Assembly (NCBI GenBank): GCA_027624625.1
Contig: JAQBWH010000002.1
Location: 88,271 to 152,270 of the forward strand
Reading direction: 5' to 3'
DNA: 64,000 nucleotides
DNA from: Verrucomicrobiota bacterium
GTDB taxonomy: Bacteria; Verrucomicrobiota; Verrucomicrobiia; Chthoniobacterales; JACTMZ01
This document shows, one piece after another, positions 17,106-30,720 of this stretch. The position numbers were made by a program, and so were the translations under genes. Each line of letters begins with the position of its first letter. Position 1 is the first letter of the stretch. Under the pieces are notes generated by a model. That model had not been told where the DNA came from. It worked only from the letters and a program-made list of their open reading frames with translations, and made no database searches.

Positions 17106-18251
17106 TTAGGATTGAAGGTAAGCGAGAATGCCGGCGGTGAGGAAGATGTTGATTAGAGCCACCTCAAAGAAAACATACCATCCGAGCTTCATCAACTGAT
17201 CGAAGCGGAATCGTGGCAGGGTCCAGCGCACCCAGAGGAAGAAAAAGATGATCGCGGCAATCTTGGCGAAGAAGGTGCCGATATTGACCAATCCCCAGAA
17301 CCAGCCCTGCGATCCGTCCGGGACAAACGGCAGGCTCCAGCCGCCGAGGAAGAGGGTCACAATGACCCCGGACCCGGCGATCATGGCCGCGTATTCGCCG
17401 AGGAAAAAAAGGGCAAAGCGCATTGAGGAGTATTCCGTGTGGTAACCGCCGACCAATTCCTGCTCGGCCTCGGGCAAATCGAAGGGAATGCGGTTGGTTT
17501 CGGCGAACATGGCGATGATGAAGACTACGAACGAAATCATCATGGGGATCCACAGGAGCGTTTTTCCGAGATCGAGGCCGAACATGCTTCCGCTTTCGGT
17601 TGTCATGTCGCGGAGCCCCGCGCCGGTTTGGAACCATGCTGGGAAGACCATCCAGCCATTATCCACCTGGTATTGCACAATCTCGCCGAGGTTCAGAGTG
17701 CCGGTGATCATGAAGACGGGAACGACGGAGAGACCAAGCGAGAGTTCATAGGAAATCATCTGGGAGCTCGAGCGGATGCCCCCGAGGAACGGATACTTCG
17801 AGTTCGAGGCCCAGCCGGCTAAGACGATGCCGTAGACGCCAAGCGAGGAGACGGCGAAAACCCAGAGCACGCCGATGTCGAGGTTGGCAATGACCATAGG
17901 GACGCCGAAAAGCGAACTGCCGAAGGGGAGTACGGCAAGGACAAGGATAGAGGGGATCATGGCGAGACTCGGCGCGATGCTGAAAAAGAATTTGTTCACC
18001 CCGCCGGGGACAAAGTTTTCTTTGAGCAGGAGCTTCACACCGTCGGCGACCGGCTGGATGAGCCCGGCCCAGCCGACACGGTTGGGCCCGATTCGATCCT
18101 GGATGAAGGCGCTGACTTTGCGTTCCGCCCAGACCGAGTAGGCAACCATGGTAAGGACGACACCCAGAATGACGAAGGTCTTGAGGGCCGACGTCCAGAC
18201 GAGAAAAATCTCGGGCTGAAGAAAGAGATCGAGGCTCGGCATGAGAGACAT
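17106..18251 (-). CDS. nuoH: NADH-quinone oxidoreductase subunit H
   Basis: ERKVSAFIQDRIGPNRVGWAGLIQPVADGVKLLLKE, GWASNSKYPFLGGIRSSSQMISYELSLGLS; start inferred at an internal Met (MSLMPSLDLF). Confidence 0.92.
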   Translation of the reverse strand: MSLMPSLDLFLQPEIFLVWTSALKTFVILGVVLTMVAYSVWAERKVSAFIQDRIGPNRVGWAGLIQPVADGVKLLLKENFVPGGVNKFFFSIAPSLAMIPSILVLAVLPFGSSLFGVPMVIANLDIGVLWVFAVSSLGVYGIVLAGWASNSKYPFLGGIRSSSQMISYELSLGLSVVPVFMITGTLNLGEIVQYQVDNGWMVFPAWFQTGAGLRDMTTESGSMFGLDLGKTLLWIPMMISFVVFIIAMFAETNRIPFDLPEAEQELVGGYHTEYSSMRFALFFLGEYAAMIAGSGVIVTLFLGGWSLPFVPDGSQGWFWGLVNIGTFFAKIAAIIFFFLWVRWTLPRFRFDQLMKLGWYVFFEVALINIFLTAGILAYLQS

Positions 18252-18363
18252 CGCCGGACCGCTGGCGACCCTCCACCAATAATTACGGGCGCAGCGGCCT
18301 TCAACCACAAAGGTCCGCCGAAAAAAAATCTTTCCATGACGCGCTTGCGGGGTCACCAAATGC

Positions 18364-19422
18364 GTGGTGATGAGAAGGGTTCTGATAACCGGGCTGGCCT
18401 GTCTTGCTTCTTTCACGGCGCGTGCCGATATCGCTTACCTGCAATTGCAGGCATCCACCAATCTTGCCTCGGGTTGGGAATCATTGCCGCTGAGAGCGTC
18501 CGACCTCACATCAGCCGGCTTGGTTTCGATTCCGCTGCCGGCTGGAATGACCAATGCCTTTTTCCGCATGGGCATCAATATCATGGAGGAGCCGGTGCCC
18601 CCGGTGAACGTCGGGGTGCGTTTGACTTACTTTTACGCGGAGGGCGGAGGGGATCCGGCCTTTGCTCCGAACCCCCATTCCATCCGGCAAGCGGTTTCGA
18701 CGGATGGCCTGAATTTTTCCAATGCGGTGGAGATTTTCAGCGCCAACGATCTGGTTGACCCGGACGTGTTTCGAATCGCCCCGGGTTCTTACGGTTTGCT
18801 CGTCACCGACCATGCGGCATCCCGTCTGGTCTACGCCCGATCGCCAAGCATTGCCGGCCCCTACACCAATGCGGGCGGCTTCTTTCCGACCAATACCACG
18901 CAGTCCGCGACGATCGACATGGATGGAACTTTCCGTGTCTTCGCCTCGGGAATTTTTGCCTACAACTTTAACCCGGCCACCGGGGTCTTGGAGACCAACC
19001 GCATCGCCGGGTTGGGGCTGACCGCTTCACAAATCGGCAAGACGAACGGGATTTGCGCCGACCCTTCCGTCGTCCGTCTTTCCGACGGCCGCTACCGCAT
19101 GTTTTTCAAATACGCACCATTTGGCGGTTCGCCGCGCGATCACGAGGTCTGGCACATTACGAGCACCGACGCCAGCGGCTCGGCCTGGGACACGAATTCC
19201 GCGGCTTACATCACCAACGGCTCCGTTCCCGGCGCGGTGCGTGATGGACAAAACCTCCTGCTTTATTTCGTCAGCTTTGACTTTTTGCTCAGTCCCAACG
19301 ATTCCCTGGCCGCCGGGGTCAGCACCAACGAGGGGGCTAGTTTCAACTTTTATCCCGTGTTTTACGAGGGTGCTCCGATCAGCGGCGCCTACGACCCTAC
19401 GGCAAATCTTCTCGGCGAGTGA
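18364..19422 (+). CDS. Exported protein with beta-propeller glycosidase-like (GH43-type) repeats
   Basis: N-terminal signal peptide; repeated units such as DPDVFRIAPGSYGLLVTD, YARSPSIAGPYTN and ICADPSVVRLSDGRYRMFF. Confidence 0.6.
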   Translation: MVMRRVLITGLACLASFTARADIAYLQLQASTNLASGWESLPLRASDLTSAGLVSIPLPAGMTNAFFRMGINIMEEPVPPVNVGVRLTYFYAEGGGDPAFAPNPHSIRQAVSTDGLNFSNAVEIFSANDLVDPDVFRIAPGSYGLLVTDHAASRLVYARSPSIAGPYTNAGGFFPTNTTQSATIDMDGTFRVFASGIFAYNFNPATGVLETNRIAGLGLTASQIGKTNGICADPSVVRLSDGRYRMFFKYAPFGGSPRDHEVWHITSTDASGSAWDTNSAAYITNGSVPGAVRDGQNLLLYFVSFDFLLSPNDSLAAGVSTNEGASFNFYPVFYEGAPISGAYDPTANLLGE

Positions 19423-19429
19423 GCGGCGT

Positions 19430-20356
19430 TCAGATTTCCAGCGTGGCCTGCTTCTCGCCCAGCGTGACGTCCTCCAGCGCCATGTAGCAGGCTCGTTCCT
19501 GCAGCGTCCCGAGGATTTCCGGCTCGATCTCGTCGAAGCGTCCGATGTTGAGTTCGGCTTGGAGGAGACCTCCTTTGTCGACCATGATGGAGCGGGCGTG
19601 GACCTCGCCGCGGAGAGAGCCGCGTTTGAGGATGCGCAGGGTCCCGTTGCAGTAAATGCGGGCGGTGATTTTCCCACGGACCACCATGTCGTGCACCCGC
19701 ATGGGATGGGCGACGACCACGTCCGCGCCCTTTTCGATGCGGATGCGCCGGGATCCGACTTCACAGTTGAGCCGCCCGGCGGTGCGAATTTTCGTTTCGC
19801 CGTCGCAAAAAATCTTTCCCGCCGCGCCGCCACCGATGTCGGCCGCACCGCAAATGGTGACATGGTTGTTCAAGTAGCCGAATTTTTTGATGGTCAATGA
19901 GCCGCGGGTGCGGACGACGCGGCTGACCCGCTTCTCGACAAGAACGTCATAGAGGTCGATGTGCCCGTTGCAATTCGGGCACGAGGTGGAGGCGGCCAAC
20001 CGCGGGACCTCGTGGAGGCGTCCACATTCGTGGCAGCGGATGCGTTTGAACTCCGGGGGACGCCAGCGTTCGTAGTATTCCCGCAGCTTGTCGATCTGCG
20101 GCTCGTAGCGGAGGAGCCAGGGTTCGGCATGGCGGAGGGCGCGCCTTCCCAGCGGGATGAGGCGCGCGGTCAGGGGGGCAAGGCGTTCACTCCAAGTAGT
20201 GGTGGCCTTGGCCCGGGTGGCGGCGGGCGGCTTGCCGCCCAAGACGAAATGGCCCCCGCAGGCCCGGCAAAAAGTACTGATGACCCCCGTCGCTTCCTCT
20301 TGGGAGGCCCCGCATTTCGGACAGGAGACCGCTTTTTTCGGTTTCCTTGGCGGCAT
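19430..20356 (-). CDS. Bactofilin-family (polymer-forming cytoskeletal) protein with two N-terminal zinc ribbons
   Basis: CPKC..CRAC and CHEC..CPNC pairs followed by a beta-helical repeat region (KIFCDGETKIRTAGRLNCEVGSRRIRIEKGADVV). Confidence 0.7.
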   Translation of the reverse strand: MPPRKPKKAVSCPKCGASQEEATGVISTFCRACGGHFVLGGKPPAATRAKATTTWSERLAPLTARLIPLGRRALRHAEPWLLRYEPQIDKLREYYERWRPPEFKRIRCHECGRLHEVPRLAASTSCPNCNGHIDLYDVLVEKRVSRVVRTRGSLTIKKFGYLNNHVTICGAADIGGGAAGKIFCDGETKIRTAGRLNCEVGSRRIRIEKGADVVVAHPMRVHDMVVRGKITARIYCNGTLRILKRGSLRGEVHARSIMVDKGGLLQAELNIGRFDEIEPEILGTLQERACYMALEDVTLGEKQATLEI

Positions 20357-20371
20357 GACAGCTCCGCCTTC

Positions 20372-20815
20372 TTAGAGCAGGCCTTTTTTCGGTTCGCCGC
20401 CGGGCATGCTGCTTGGCGGGCGGGTGTCGGTGCGCGGGAGGGCGGATTTGTTCGGGCTGACCTCGGATTTGCCGACAAAGGTGGCGCCGTCTTCGATGAT
20501 GATGCGGCCGGCGCGAAGGTCGCCGATGAGTTGGGCGGTGGCTTTGAGTTCGACGCGCTCGGCGGCGTCGATGTTGCCTTGGACCGAACCGTGGATGATG
20601 ACGGACTTTGATTTTACTTCGCCCTGCACATTGGCGCTTTTGCCAACCGTGAGAGTGGCATTGGATTGGATTTCGCCTTCAATTTTTCCGTCAAAAACGA
20701 GGTCGTTCTGGAATTTGAGGGAGCCTTTGATTTCCACATCGCTGGAAAGGTGGTTGCGGTTCGTTCCGCCGGTGGGTGATTCGCTCATGGGATTGACTAT
20801 ATTGCTGAGATTCAT
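20372..20815 (-). CDS. Bactofilin family protein
   Basis: VEIKGSLKFQNDLVFDGKIEGEIQSNATLTVGKSANVQGEVKSKSVIIHGSVQGNIDAAERVELKATAQLIGDLRAGRIIIEDGATFVG. Confidence 0.9.
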   Translation of the reverse strand: MNLSNIVNPMSESPTGGTNRNHLSSDVEIKGSLKFQNDLVFDGKIEGEIQSNATLTVGKSANVQGEVKSKSVIIHGSVQGNIDAAERVELKATAQLIGDLRAGRIIIEDGATFVGKSEVSPNKSALPRTDTRPPSSMPGGEPKKGLL

Positions 20816-20910
20816 TGTTTGAAGAAAGACCCAAGTTAATGGAAGGGTGCGGGGTGTCAAAAGGAAAGCGGACCGGGGCGTCGCTATCCCCAACCTGCGG
20901 CGCGCAGGCT

Positions 20911-22311
20911 TCAGCCGGCGAGTTCTTCGGCGGGGTAGGTCCAGATTTCGCTCAGAGTGGGGTGATAGTGGGGGATTTTGCTCAATTCGGCGGCGGTCGC
21001 GCGGTAACGCAGGGCGATGACGACTTCGTGGATGAGTTCGGAGGCATGGGGTCCGACCACGGCCCCGCCGAGGAGTTCACCGGTTTTGCGGTCGGCGAGC
21101 AATTTGACGAAGCCGTCGGTTTTGCCGCGGACGATGGATTTGCCGTGGTCGTTGAAGGGATAGGTCGCGGCGGCGAAGTCGATCCCGAGTTCGGTCGCTT
21201 CGCGTTCGCTCAGGCCAACCATGGCGGCCTCGGGTTCGGTGAAGACGGCGAAGAGGCGCAGGCGGTAGTCGATGGTTTCGAGGGGTTCGTTTTTACCGCG
21301 CAGGAGCCGCGCCGCATTGCGGGCGGCAATTTCGCCCTGCTCGATGGCGATGTGGACAATTTCCAATTTCCCGGTGACGTCGCCCGCGCCGAAAATATGC
21401 GGGACCAAGGTTTGTTGCGTGTCGCTGGTGGCAAGAGGCCGGCCAGGGGCTATGTCGAGACCGGCCGCAGGAAGATCGAGCTGAGAGGTGGCGGGATCAC
21501 GTCCCAAAGCGAGGAGGATTTCATCCGCCTCGATCGTTTCTTCGCGTTCGTCGTGCGCCACGCGCACCCATTTGCCGCGCGAGGACTTGTCCGCACCGAG
21601 AATTTTGCAACCGAGGACAAACTTGGTCCCCTGCCGTTCCATGCCGTGCTGCACTGCATCGGCCACATCACGGTCCAGCGAGCTGAGCACTTGCTTGCTG
21701 CGTTGGAGCACGGTGACGTCCGCACCGAGCGCGCGGTGATAGTACGCCAATTCGAGCGCCACTGGTCCGGCGCCGAGCACGATGAGCGACTTCGGGGGAT
21801 GCGGATTATCCAAGACGTCATCGCTGACCAATGGCCCGGCCTCATTGAGTCCGGGAATGTCGGGGTGGCGGATGACCGAACCGGTGGCGACCAGGATACT
21901 GCGGGCGGTGATGGTTTGTTCCCCGCCTTGGAGGAGGCGCACGACTAATTTATCCGGGCCGGCGAAACGGGCGTGTCCGCGAACCAATTCGAAGCGTCCG
22001 CTCCCGAGTTGCTCGGCCCGGTATTGGGCAAACCCGGAAATGAGGCGCTTTTTGCGTTCGATAATTTTCGGCCCGTCGAATCCGGGATTCCCGGCGTGCA
22101 GCCCGAACTCCCCGGCTTCGCGCAGATCCTGCAGGCGGTTGGCCGACTCGATGAGTGTCTTGCTGGGCATGCATCCGCGCAGAATGCAAAGCCCTCCGAG
22201 TTCCTCGGAGCCGTCGATCACCGCGGTGCGGAGACCTTCCCCCGCCGCAGTGCGCGCGGCGGCGTATCCCCCGCTCCCGCCACCGACCACGACAAAATCG
22301 AATTCATTCAT
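20911..22311 (-). CDS. Dihydrolipoamide dehydrogenase-like / class I pyridine nucleotide-disulfide oxidoreductase
   Basis: FVVVGGGSGGYAAARTAA, redox-active GLCILRGCMPSKTLI, second Rossmann LIVLGAGPVALELA, HIFGAGDVTG. Confidence 0.88.
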   Translation of the reverse strand: MNEFDFVVVGGGSGGYAAARTAAGEGLRTAVIDGSEELGGLCILRGCMPSKTLIESANRLQDLREAGEFGLHAGNPGFDGPKIIERKKRLISGFAQYRAEQLGSGRFELVRGHARFAGPDKLVVRLLQGGEQTITARSILVATGSVIRHPDIPGLNEAGPLVSDDVLDNPHPPKSLIVLGAGPVALELAYYHRALGADVTVLQRSKQVLSSLDRDVADAVQHGMERQGTKFVLGCKILGADKSSRGKWVRVAHDEREETIEADEILLALGRDPATSQLDLPAAGLDIAPGRPLATSDTQQTLVPHIFGAGDVTGKLEIVHIAIEQGEIAARNAARLLRGKNEPLETIDYRLRLFAVFTEPEAAMVGLSEREATELGIDFAAATYPFNDHGKSIVRGKTDGFVKLLADRKTGELLGGAVVGPHASELIHEVVIALRYRATAAELSKIPHYHPTLSEIWTYPAEELAG

Positions 22312-23845
22312 CCCGTATCTTGTAAACGCGGAAGTAGGGGTTGGCGAAGACTGGTTGGAGGAAGTCGGGGATCTTGCGTCCGCGGGCCAAGCGGACAATG
22401 AGCGGGTCACGGGGTAGTGGGATGCCGAGGAGTGCGGCAGAGGTCGAGACCACGCGCTCCGGCGCATCGGTCACCACGTATTTCACTTGCCGCGAGCGGA
22501 GTTGAGCAAAAGCCGCGGCATCGTTTTCGGAGAGGAAAAAACGTGCCGTGTCGACCGTGCCCGGAAGGCTTTGATGAGAGGTGCCCCCGACCATGGGTAG
22601 TCCGCTCTGGCGGGCTAGAGCGGGTGAGATCCACCACGGGGCCAACACGCCCCCGCGCGGTTGGCTGCGCAGGAATTCTGCGGTTTGGGTGAGGAGCGCG
22701 GCTTCTGCCCTCGCCTCCTGTCGCCGCGCCATGTCCTGCCGTGAGGGGAAAGTGCGTGCCTCCCATGCCGCGGCGACCGGCCAGAGGCTGGCCACAAAGA
22801 CGAGCCAGACCAGCCAAGGTTTGGCTAACGGACGGAGGATCCAAGGCAAGGCGAGACAGAAAACGGAAACCAACCACGGATTCCAGCGCACCTGCCATCC
22901 GGTCAGCGCGGTGACCACGGCAAGGAGAAGAAGAACGATGAGTGCGAGGGGATCGCGGGTTTTGCCATAGCTCCAAACAAGGAGGAGCGGTGCGGGGACA
23001 AGGAGCCATCCGGTCCAAGCAAACATGGCCTGAGGCGTGGCGCCTTGCAGTTCGCCGAGCAGCGAGGCCCAGCGCGGGAAAAACTCCCGCACGACCGGAT
23101 CCGGCCAAGGGTTGCGGAATCCCTCCAAAGTCCACGCGGCGAGGGCGAGGCTTGCGGTGAGAAGCAGACCGCGTCGCCAGACCGTCGGGTCGGCCGCTTT
23201 GCGCAGAACAATGGCCCGGGCCAGTTCTTGCGTGGCGAGCAGGACGAGAGGTTCGAACCAGGAAACCCAAAACGCAAAGCCCCAAAGACTGGCGGAGGCC
23301 CAAGCCCAGGCCGGACGTGCCGTGCGGACAAAGGCGAAATTGGCGGCGAGCGCGGTGACGGTCAGGGCAACAAGCAGTGATTGATGATCGGGCCGGCCGA
23401 GGGCGAAGGCATGAGTGAGCGCCGGTGAGACGGCGAAAAGAAACAGCATGGGCCACCGCGGGCGCAGGTCGATCGCCCGGGACCACAAAAAGAGAAAGAG
23501 CAAGGTGAGGAGACCGAGGAACGGCGAGACCCATGCGCCGGCCATCTCAAGCGGTCGGATGACCAGACCAAGGGCCGCGATAAGGTAGTCCATGGGCGCC
23601 GTGGTATGGGGGACGGTGCCGGCGGGATGGTTTTCAAAATCGTGGCTGCGAACGATGGTGCCGGGTCGGGCGGTGACCAAGTCCGCACGCTGCAGGCGGC
23701 TGTGGCAGTCGCCGTCGGCCAGCACGACCAAGGTGTTGCCGTCGGCGAGGCGGACAATGACCTGGCTGCGGTTCCAAGTCACCGTTGCGTAGAACAGGAC
23801 GGCGAGTAAAAGGGCTCCGGCGAGTGGCGGGACGATTTTCGGCAC
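22304..23845 (-). CDS. Polytopic membrane protein, divergent STT3-like (GT-C) candidate
   Basis: 513 aa, about 10 hydrophobic segments; DCHSRLQRADLV...HDFENHPAGTVPHTTAPMDYLIA, GRPDHQSLLVAL and VLAPWWISPALARQSGLPMVGG occur in STT3-like order. Confidence 0.6.
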   Translation of the reverse strand: MPKIVPPLAGALLLAVLFYATVTWNRSQVIVRLADGNTLVVLADGDCHSRLQRADLVTARPGTIVRSHDFENHPAGTVPHTTAPMDYLIAALGLVIRPLEMAGAWVSPFLGLLTLLFLFLWSRAIDLRPRWPMLFLFAVSPALTHAFALGRPDHQSLLVALTVTALAANFAFVRTARPAWAWASASLWGFAFWVSWFEPLVLLATQELARAIVLRKAADPTVWRRGLLLTASLALAAWTLEGFRNPWPDPVVREFFPRWASLLGELQGATPQAMFAWTGWLLVPAPLLLVWSYGKTRDPLALIVLLLLAVVTALTGWQVRWNPWLVSVFCLALPWILRPLAKPWLVWLVFVASLWPVAAAWEARTFPSRQDMARRQEARAEAALLTQTAEFLRSQPRGGVLAPWWISPALARQSGLPMVGGTSHQSLPGTVDTARFFLSENDAAAFAQLRSRQVKYVVTDAPERVVSTSAALLGIPLPRDPLIVRLARGRKIPDFLQPVFANPYFRVYKIRDE

Positions 23846-24218
23846 GTGCGTCTATGGTGTGGGAAAATGGGCGGGAAAAGCCAACCGGAAAGTCCCGCGC
23901 CTGCAGCGTTCCCTGCTCCCATTTGTCGTTTTCGTGGGTTGGATCCTTGGAGAAGATCGAGGAAGTGTTTGGCCGGCGCATCCCCTGACCTGCACCGGGG
24001 CGGTGTTGGTTGCTCATTCGTGACGCCGGCATCGCTGCCCGATTTGTTCATTTATGGGCCGGTCCGATCAGTCCACGACCTGCGCCTATGATCCGGCGCA
24101 GCTTTCGCCGGCCTGACAATTCATCCTCTTCCGGCTTCGGGCCAACCGTGGAGGGTTGCCAAACGCTTCATTTGGCCCGACTTTTGTCCCGGTAATTTCA
24201 CTCCTTCTTCCCCCAATT

Positions 24219-25251
24219 ATGATACGAACCCTGCTTAGTTCTCTTGCCTTTTTGGTCGGCCTGACCGCCGTTGCCGCTTGGGCGGAAAGCCCCTCCAAAG
24301 CACCAAACATTCTTTTCATCGCGGTTGACGATCTGCGCTTGCAGTCGCCCGTCTTCGGGCAAAACGAAACGAAGACGCCTGGATTGGAGCGCTTGGCTCG
24401 CGAATCTGTGGCCTTTTCCCGGGCCTACTGCAGTGTTCCGGTTTGCGGGGCCTCCCGGGCCAGCTTGATGGCGGGCGTTCGTCCGGCCGCCGGGCGTTTT
24501 GCCACTTATTTCAGTCGCAAAGGCAAAGACCTGCCCAAAGTGCCGAGCTTGGCCCGTTGGTTCAAGGACCACGGCTACACCACGGTTTCCAACGGCAAGA
24601 TCTATCATGAAATCGATGACGACCTCGAGGCTTGGTCGGAAAAGCCCTGGGCCCCCAAACTCGGCCTTTATCCGGGACCTCATCACAATGCTCAGAACTT
24701 ATAACAATGTGGATGCTGGAAGGATTTCGATTTACGGAAGTTCCAACGGCTCGGGTATGGTCAACCGCCTTCTCATCGAACTCGATGGGGCGGCGTTCCA
24801 AAGCGCAGCCTGTAGCGTGTCGCAAATGATCAGCAAAATGTATCACGACGGATCATTTTGGCATAACGCGGCGGGCAACAACACCTACGACCAGACCATT
24901 GTTCCGGCCAGAGGTCGTAGGATTCTCTCGATCAGCGGGACAGCTGATTCCATCATTCCCTAAACAGGTGGAAATTCGGTCGTGGGGAGCAGTTTCATGC
25001 CCTGCCAAGAGAGTATTTATCGGTTCGCCCAAGTGATGGGTGAAATCGGTCCCCAGCTGGCCGATAGCGCGGGGATCCCCGGTAACGGGACAAACGGATA
25101 TTCGGCTCCCTTCGTCAAATACAGCTATGGCAACGGGCAGGTCGTGCACTACAAACTCATCGGCGGCGACCACGGTCTCAGGGTGAGCGGCAACAACGCC
25201 TACGCCTCAGAGGCCAATCAGCTTATGGCGGACTTTCTCTTGCCCCAGTGA
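24219..25251 (+). pseudogene. Chimeric pseudogene: sulfatase N-terminus joined to an esterase (PHB-depolymerase-like) C-terminus with an in-frame stop
   Basis: 24219-24704 encodes signal peptide, NILFIAVDDLR and CGASRASLMAG, then stops; 24690-25251 in another frame encodes RISIYGSSNGSGMVN, SISGTADSIIP-stop-TGGNSVVGSSFMPCQES, GGDHGLRV. Confidence 0.8.
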
Positions 25252-25668
25252 GATTTGGGTCGCGAGCACGATCGCACCTTTCCGTTTGGAGAAGCGGTCG
25301 ATGGTTTGGTTCAAGTGGTGCACTGGTTAGCTCCTCCATACCCTCGCCATGATCTCGATGCCGAATGCTGATAATTGGTCGGGGAGCTTCAGTTTGTCGG
25401 GCTGGGCCATGCGGAGTCCGGCTCACATCGTCACGAGGCATGGATCTGGCGGGAGGTAAATGCTGCCGAGCGCAGGAGGAGGACTTAATCAGAATAGTCA
25501 AGGTGGTTTTGGCGTCCACCACTGGCATGCCGCTAGTCCTTAGCTGCTTTGCCCAGGCTAAGGTTTGATTTGTTCGGCACGGGAAGAGTTCGCTCCCGCA
25601 TATGACGCGGAAAACCGTCCTCCGCGTCCAAAAAAGGCTGGAGCGAGGCCCACACCGCGATACTCTGA

Positions 25669-28287
<2,619 letters not shown>

Positions 28288-28300
28288 AAAACCCCGTCCC

Positions 28301-29350
<1,050 letters not shown>

Positions 29351-29432
29351 CCGGTCAGGCCAAGACGAGCGACACGCTCGTCGGCCCGGGTGAACCGGAC
29401 ACGCCAGCCGCGTGGCCCCGCCGCCAAACCTC

Positions 29433-30620
29433 ATGAATATCCACGAATACCAAGCCAAGGAGCTGCTGACCAAATTCGGCGCGGACAACCCGCGCGGCTC
29501 GGTGGCCCGCACGGCGGCCGAGGCGGAGAAAGCCGCGCACGATCTCGGAACCGACTCGATCGTGGTCAAAGCGCAGATCCATGCCGGCGGGCGGGGCAAG
29601 GGTGCTTTCACCAACGGATTCCAAGGCGGGGTACATCTCTGCAAGACGGCAGGCGAAGCCCGCGATATCGCGGACAAGATGATCGGGCAGACGTTGGTCA
29701 CCCACCAGACCGGGCCCGAAGGACGCCTGGTCAACCAGGTGCTGGTGGCCGAATCGGTCGAGATCGAGAAAGAATTTTATTTCGCCATCCTCATGGACCG
29801 CGCGACCGGTGCACCCGTCATTGTGGCCAGCCGCGAGGGCGGGATGGACATCGAGGAGGTGGCAGCCCGCAGCCCGGAAAAAATTCTCCGCGAAGCTGTT
29901 GACCCGGCGTTCGGTTTGCAATCTTACCAGACCCGCAAGCTGGCCAAAGATCTCGGGTTCGCCCCCGGCCAAATGCGCGCTGCCGGCAAGCTGTTTGCCG
30001 CACTCTACCGCTGCTTCATTTCGTCCGACTGCTCGATGGTCGAGATCAACCCGCTGGTTTTGACCAAGAGCGGCGGGGTCCTTGCTTTGGATGCCAAGTT
30101 TTCCTTCGATGACAATGCACTTTTTCGTCATCCCGACATCGTCGCCCTGCGCGACATCGGCGAGGAGGACCCGCGCGAAGTGGCCGCTTCCGAGCACCAC
30201 CTGAGTTACATCGGGTTGGACGGCAACATTGGCTGCATGGTCAATGGGGCCGGTTTGGCTATGGCCACGATGGACATCATCAAACATCACGGCGGCGATC
30301 CGGCCAACTTTCTCGATGTCGGCGGCGGGGCCAGCGAGGAGCAGGTGACCGAAGCCTTCAAAATCCTCCTTTCCGACGCGAAGGTGAAAGCGATCCTGGT
30401 CAATATTTTCGGTGGTATCATGAGGTGCGATGTCATAGCGCAAGGTATCCTCAACGCGGTGAAATCGGTGAAGCTCGGTATTCCTCTCGTTGTCCGTCTC
30501 GAAGGCACCAATGTCGAACCGGGCCGCAAGCTCTTGGCCGACTCCGGCCTGCCCATCGTTACCGCGACCGATCTTGATACTGCCGCCAGCAAAATCGTGA
30601 AGCTGGCCGCGAAAACCTGA
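29433..30620 (+). CDS. sucC: Succinate-CoA ligase (ADP-forming) beta subunit
   Basis: [54 protein letters not shown]. Confidence 0.96.
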   Translation: MNIHEYQAKELLTKFGADNPRGSVARTAAEAEKAAHDLGTDSIVVKAQIHAGGRGKGAFTNGFQGGVHLCKTAGEARDIADKMIGQTLVTHQTGPEGRLVNQVLVAESVEIEKEFYFAILMDRATGAPVIVASREGGMDIEEVAARSPEKILREAVDPAFGLQSYQTRKLAKDLGFAPGQMRAAGKLFAALYRCFISSDCSMVEINPLVLTKSGGVLALDAKFSFDDNALFRHPDIVALRDIGEEDPREVAASEHHLSYIGLDGNIGCMVNGAGLAMATMDIIKHHGGDPANFLDVGGGASEEQVTEAFKILLSDAKVKAILVNIFGGIMRCDVIAQGILNAVKSVKLGIPLVVRLEGTNVEPGRKLLADSGLPIVTATDLDTAASKIVKLAAKT

Positions 30621-30626
30621 ATTTTT

Positions 30627-30700
30627 GACCACGGATGACACGGATTTCACGGATGGCTCAGAAAGAATTCTTATCAGTGTTATCTGGGTAATCGGTGGTC
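30627..30700. repeat. Imperfect inverted repeat with 9-nt-periodic arms, between sucC and sucD
   Basis: GACCACGGATGACACGGATTTCACGGATGG ... ATCAGTGTTATCTGGGTAATCGGTGGTC; CACGGAT occurs three times at exact 9-nt spacing in the left arm. Confidence 0.8.
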
Positions 30701-30720
30701 AAACCCCTTCCTCTCTAATC

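Noticed and set aside
30627-30700. CRISPR-like reading of the CACGGAT repeats
   Set aside because: Units are 9 nt with no spacers and form an inverted pair; no cas genes in the window.
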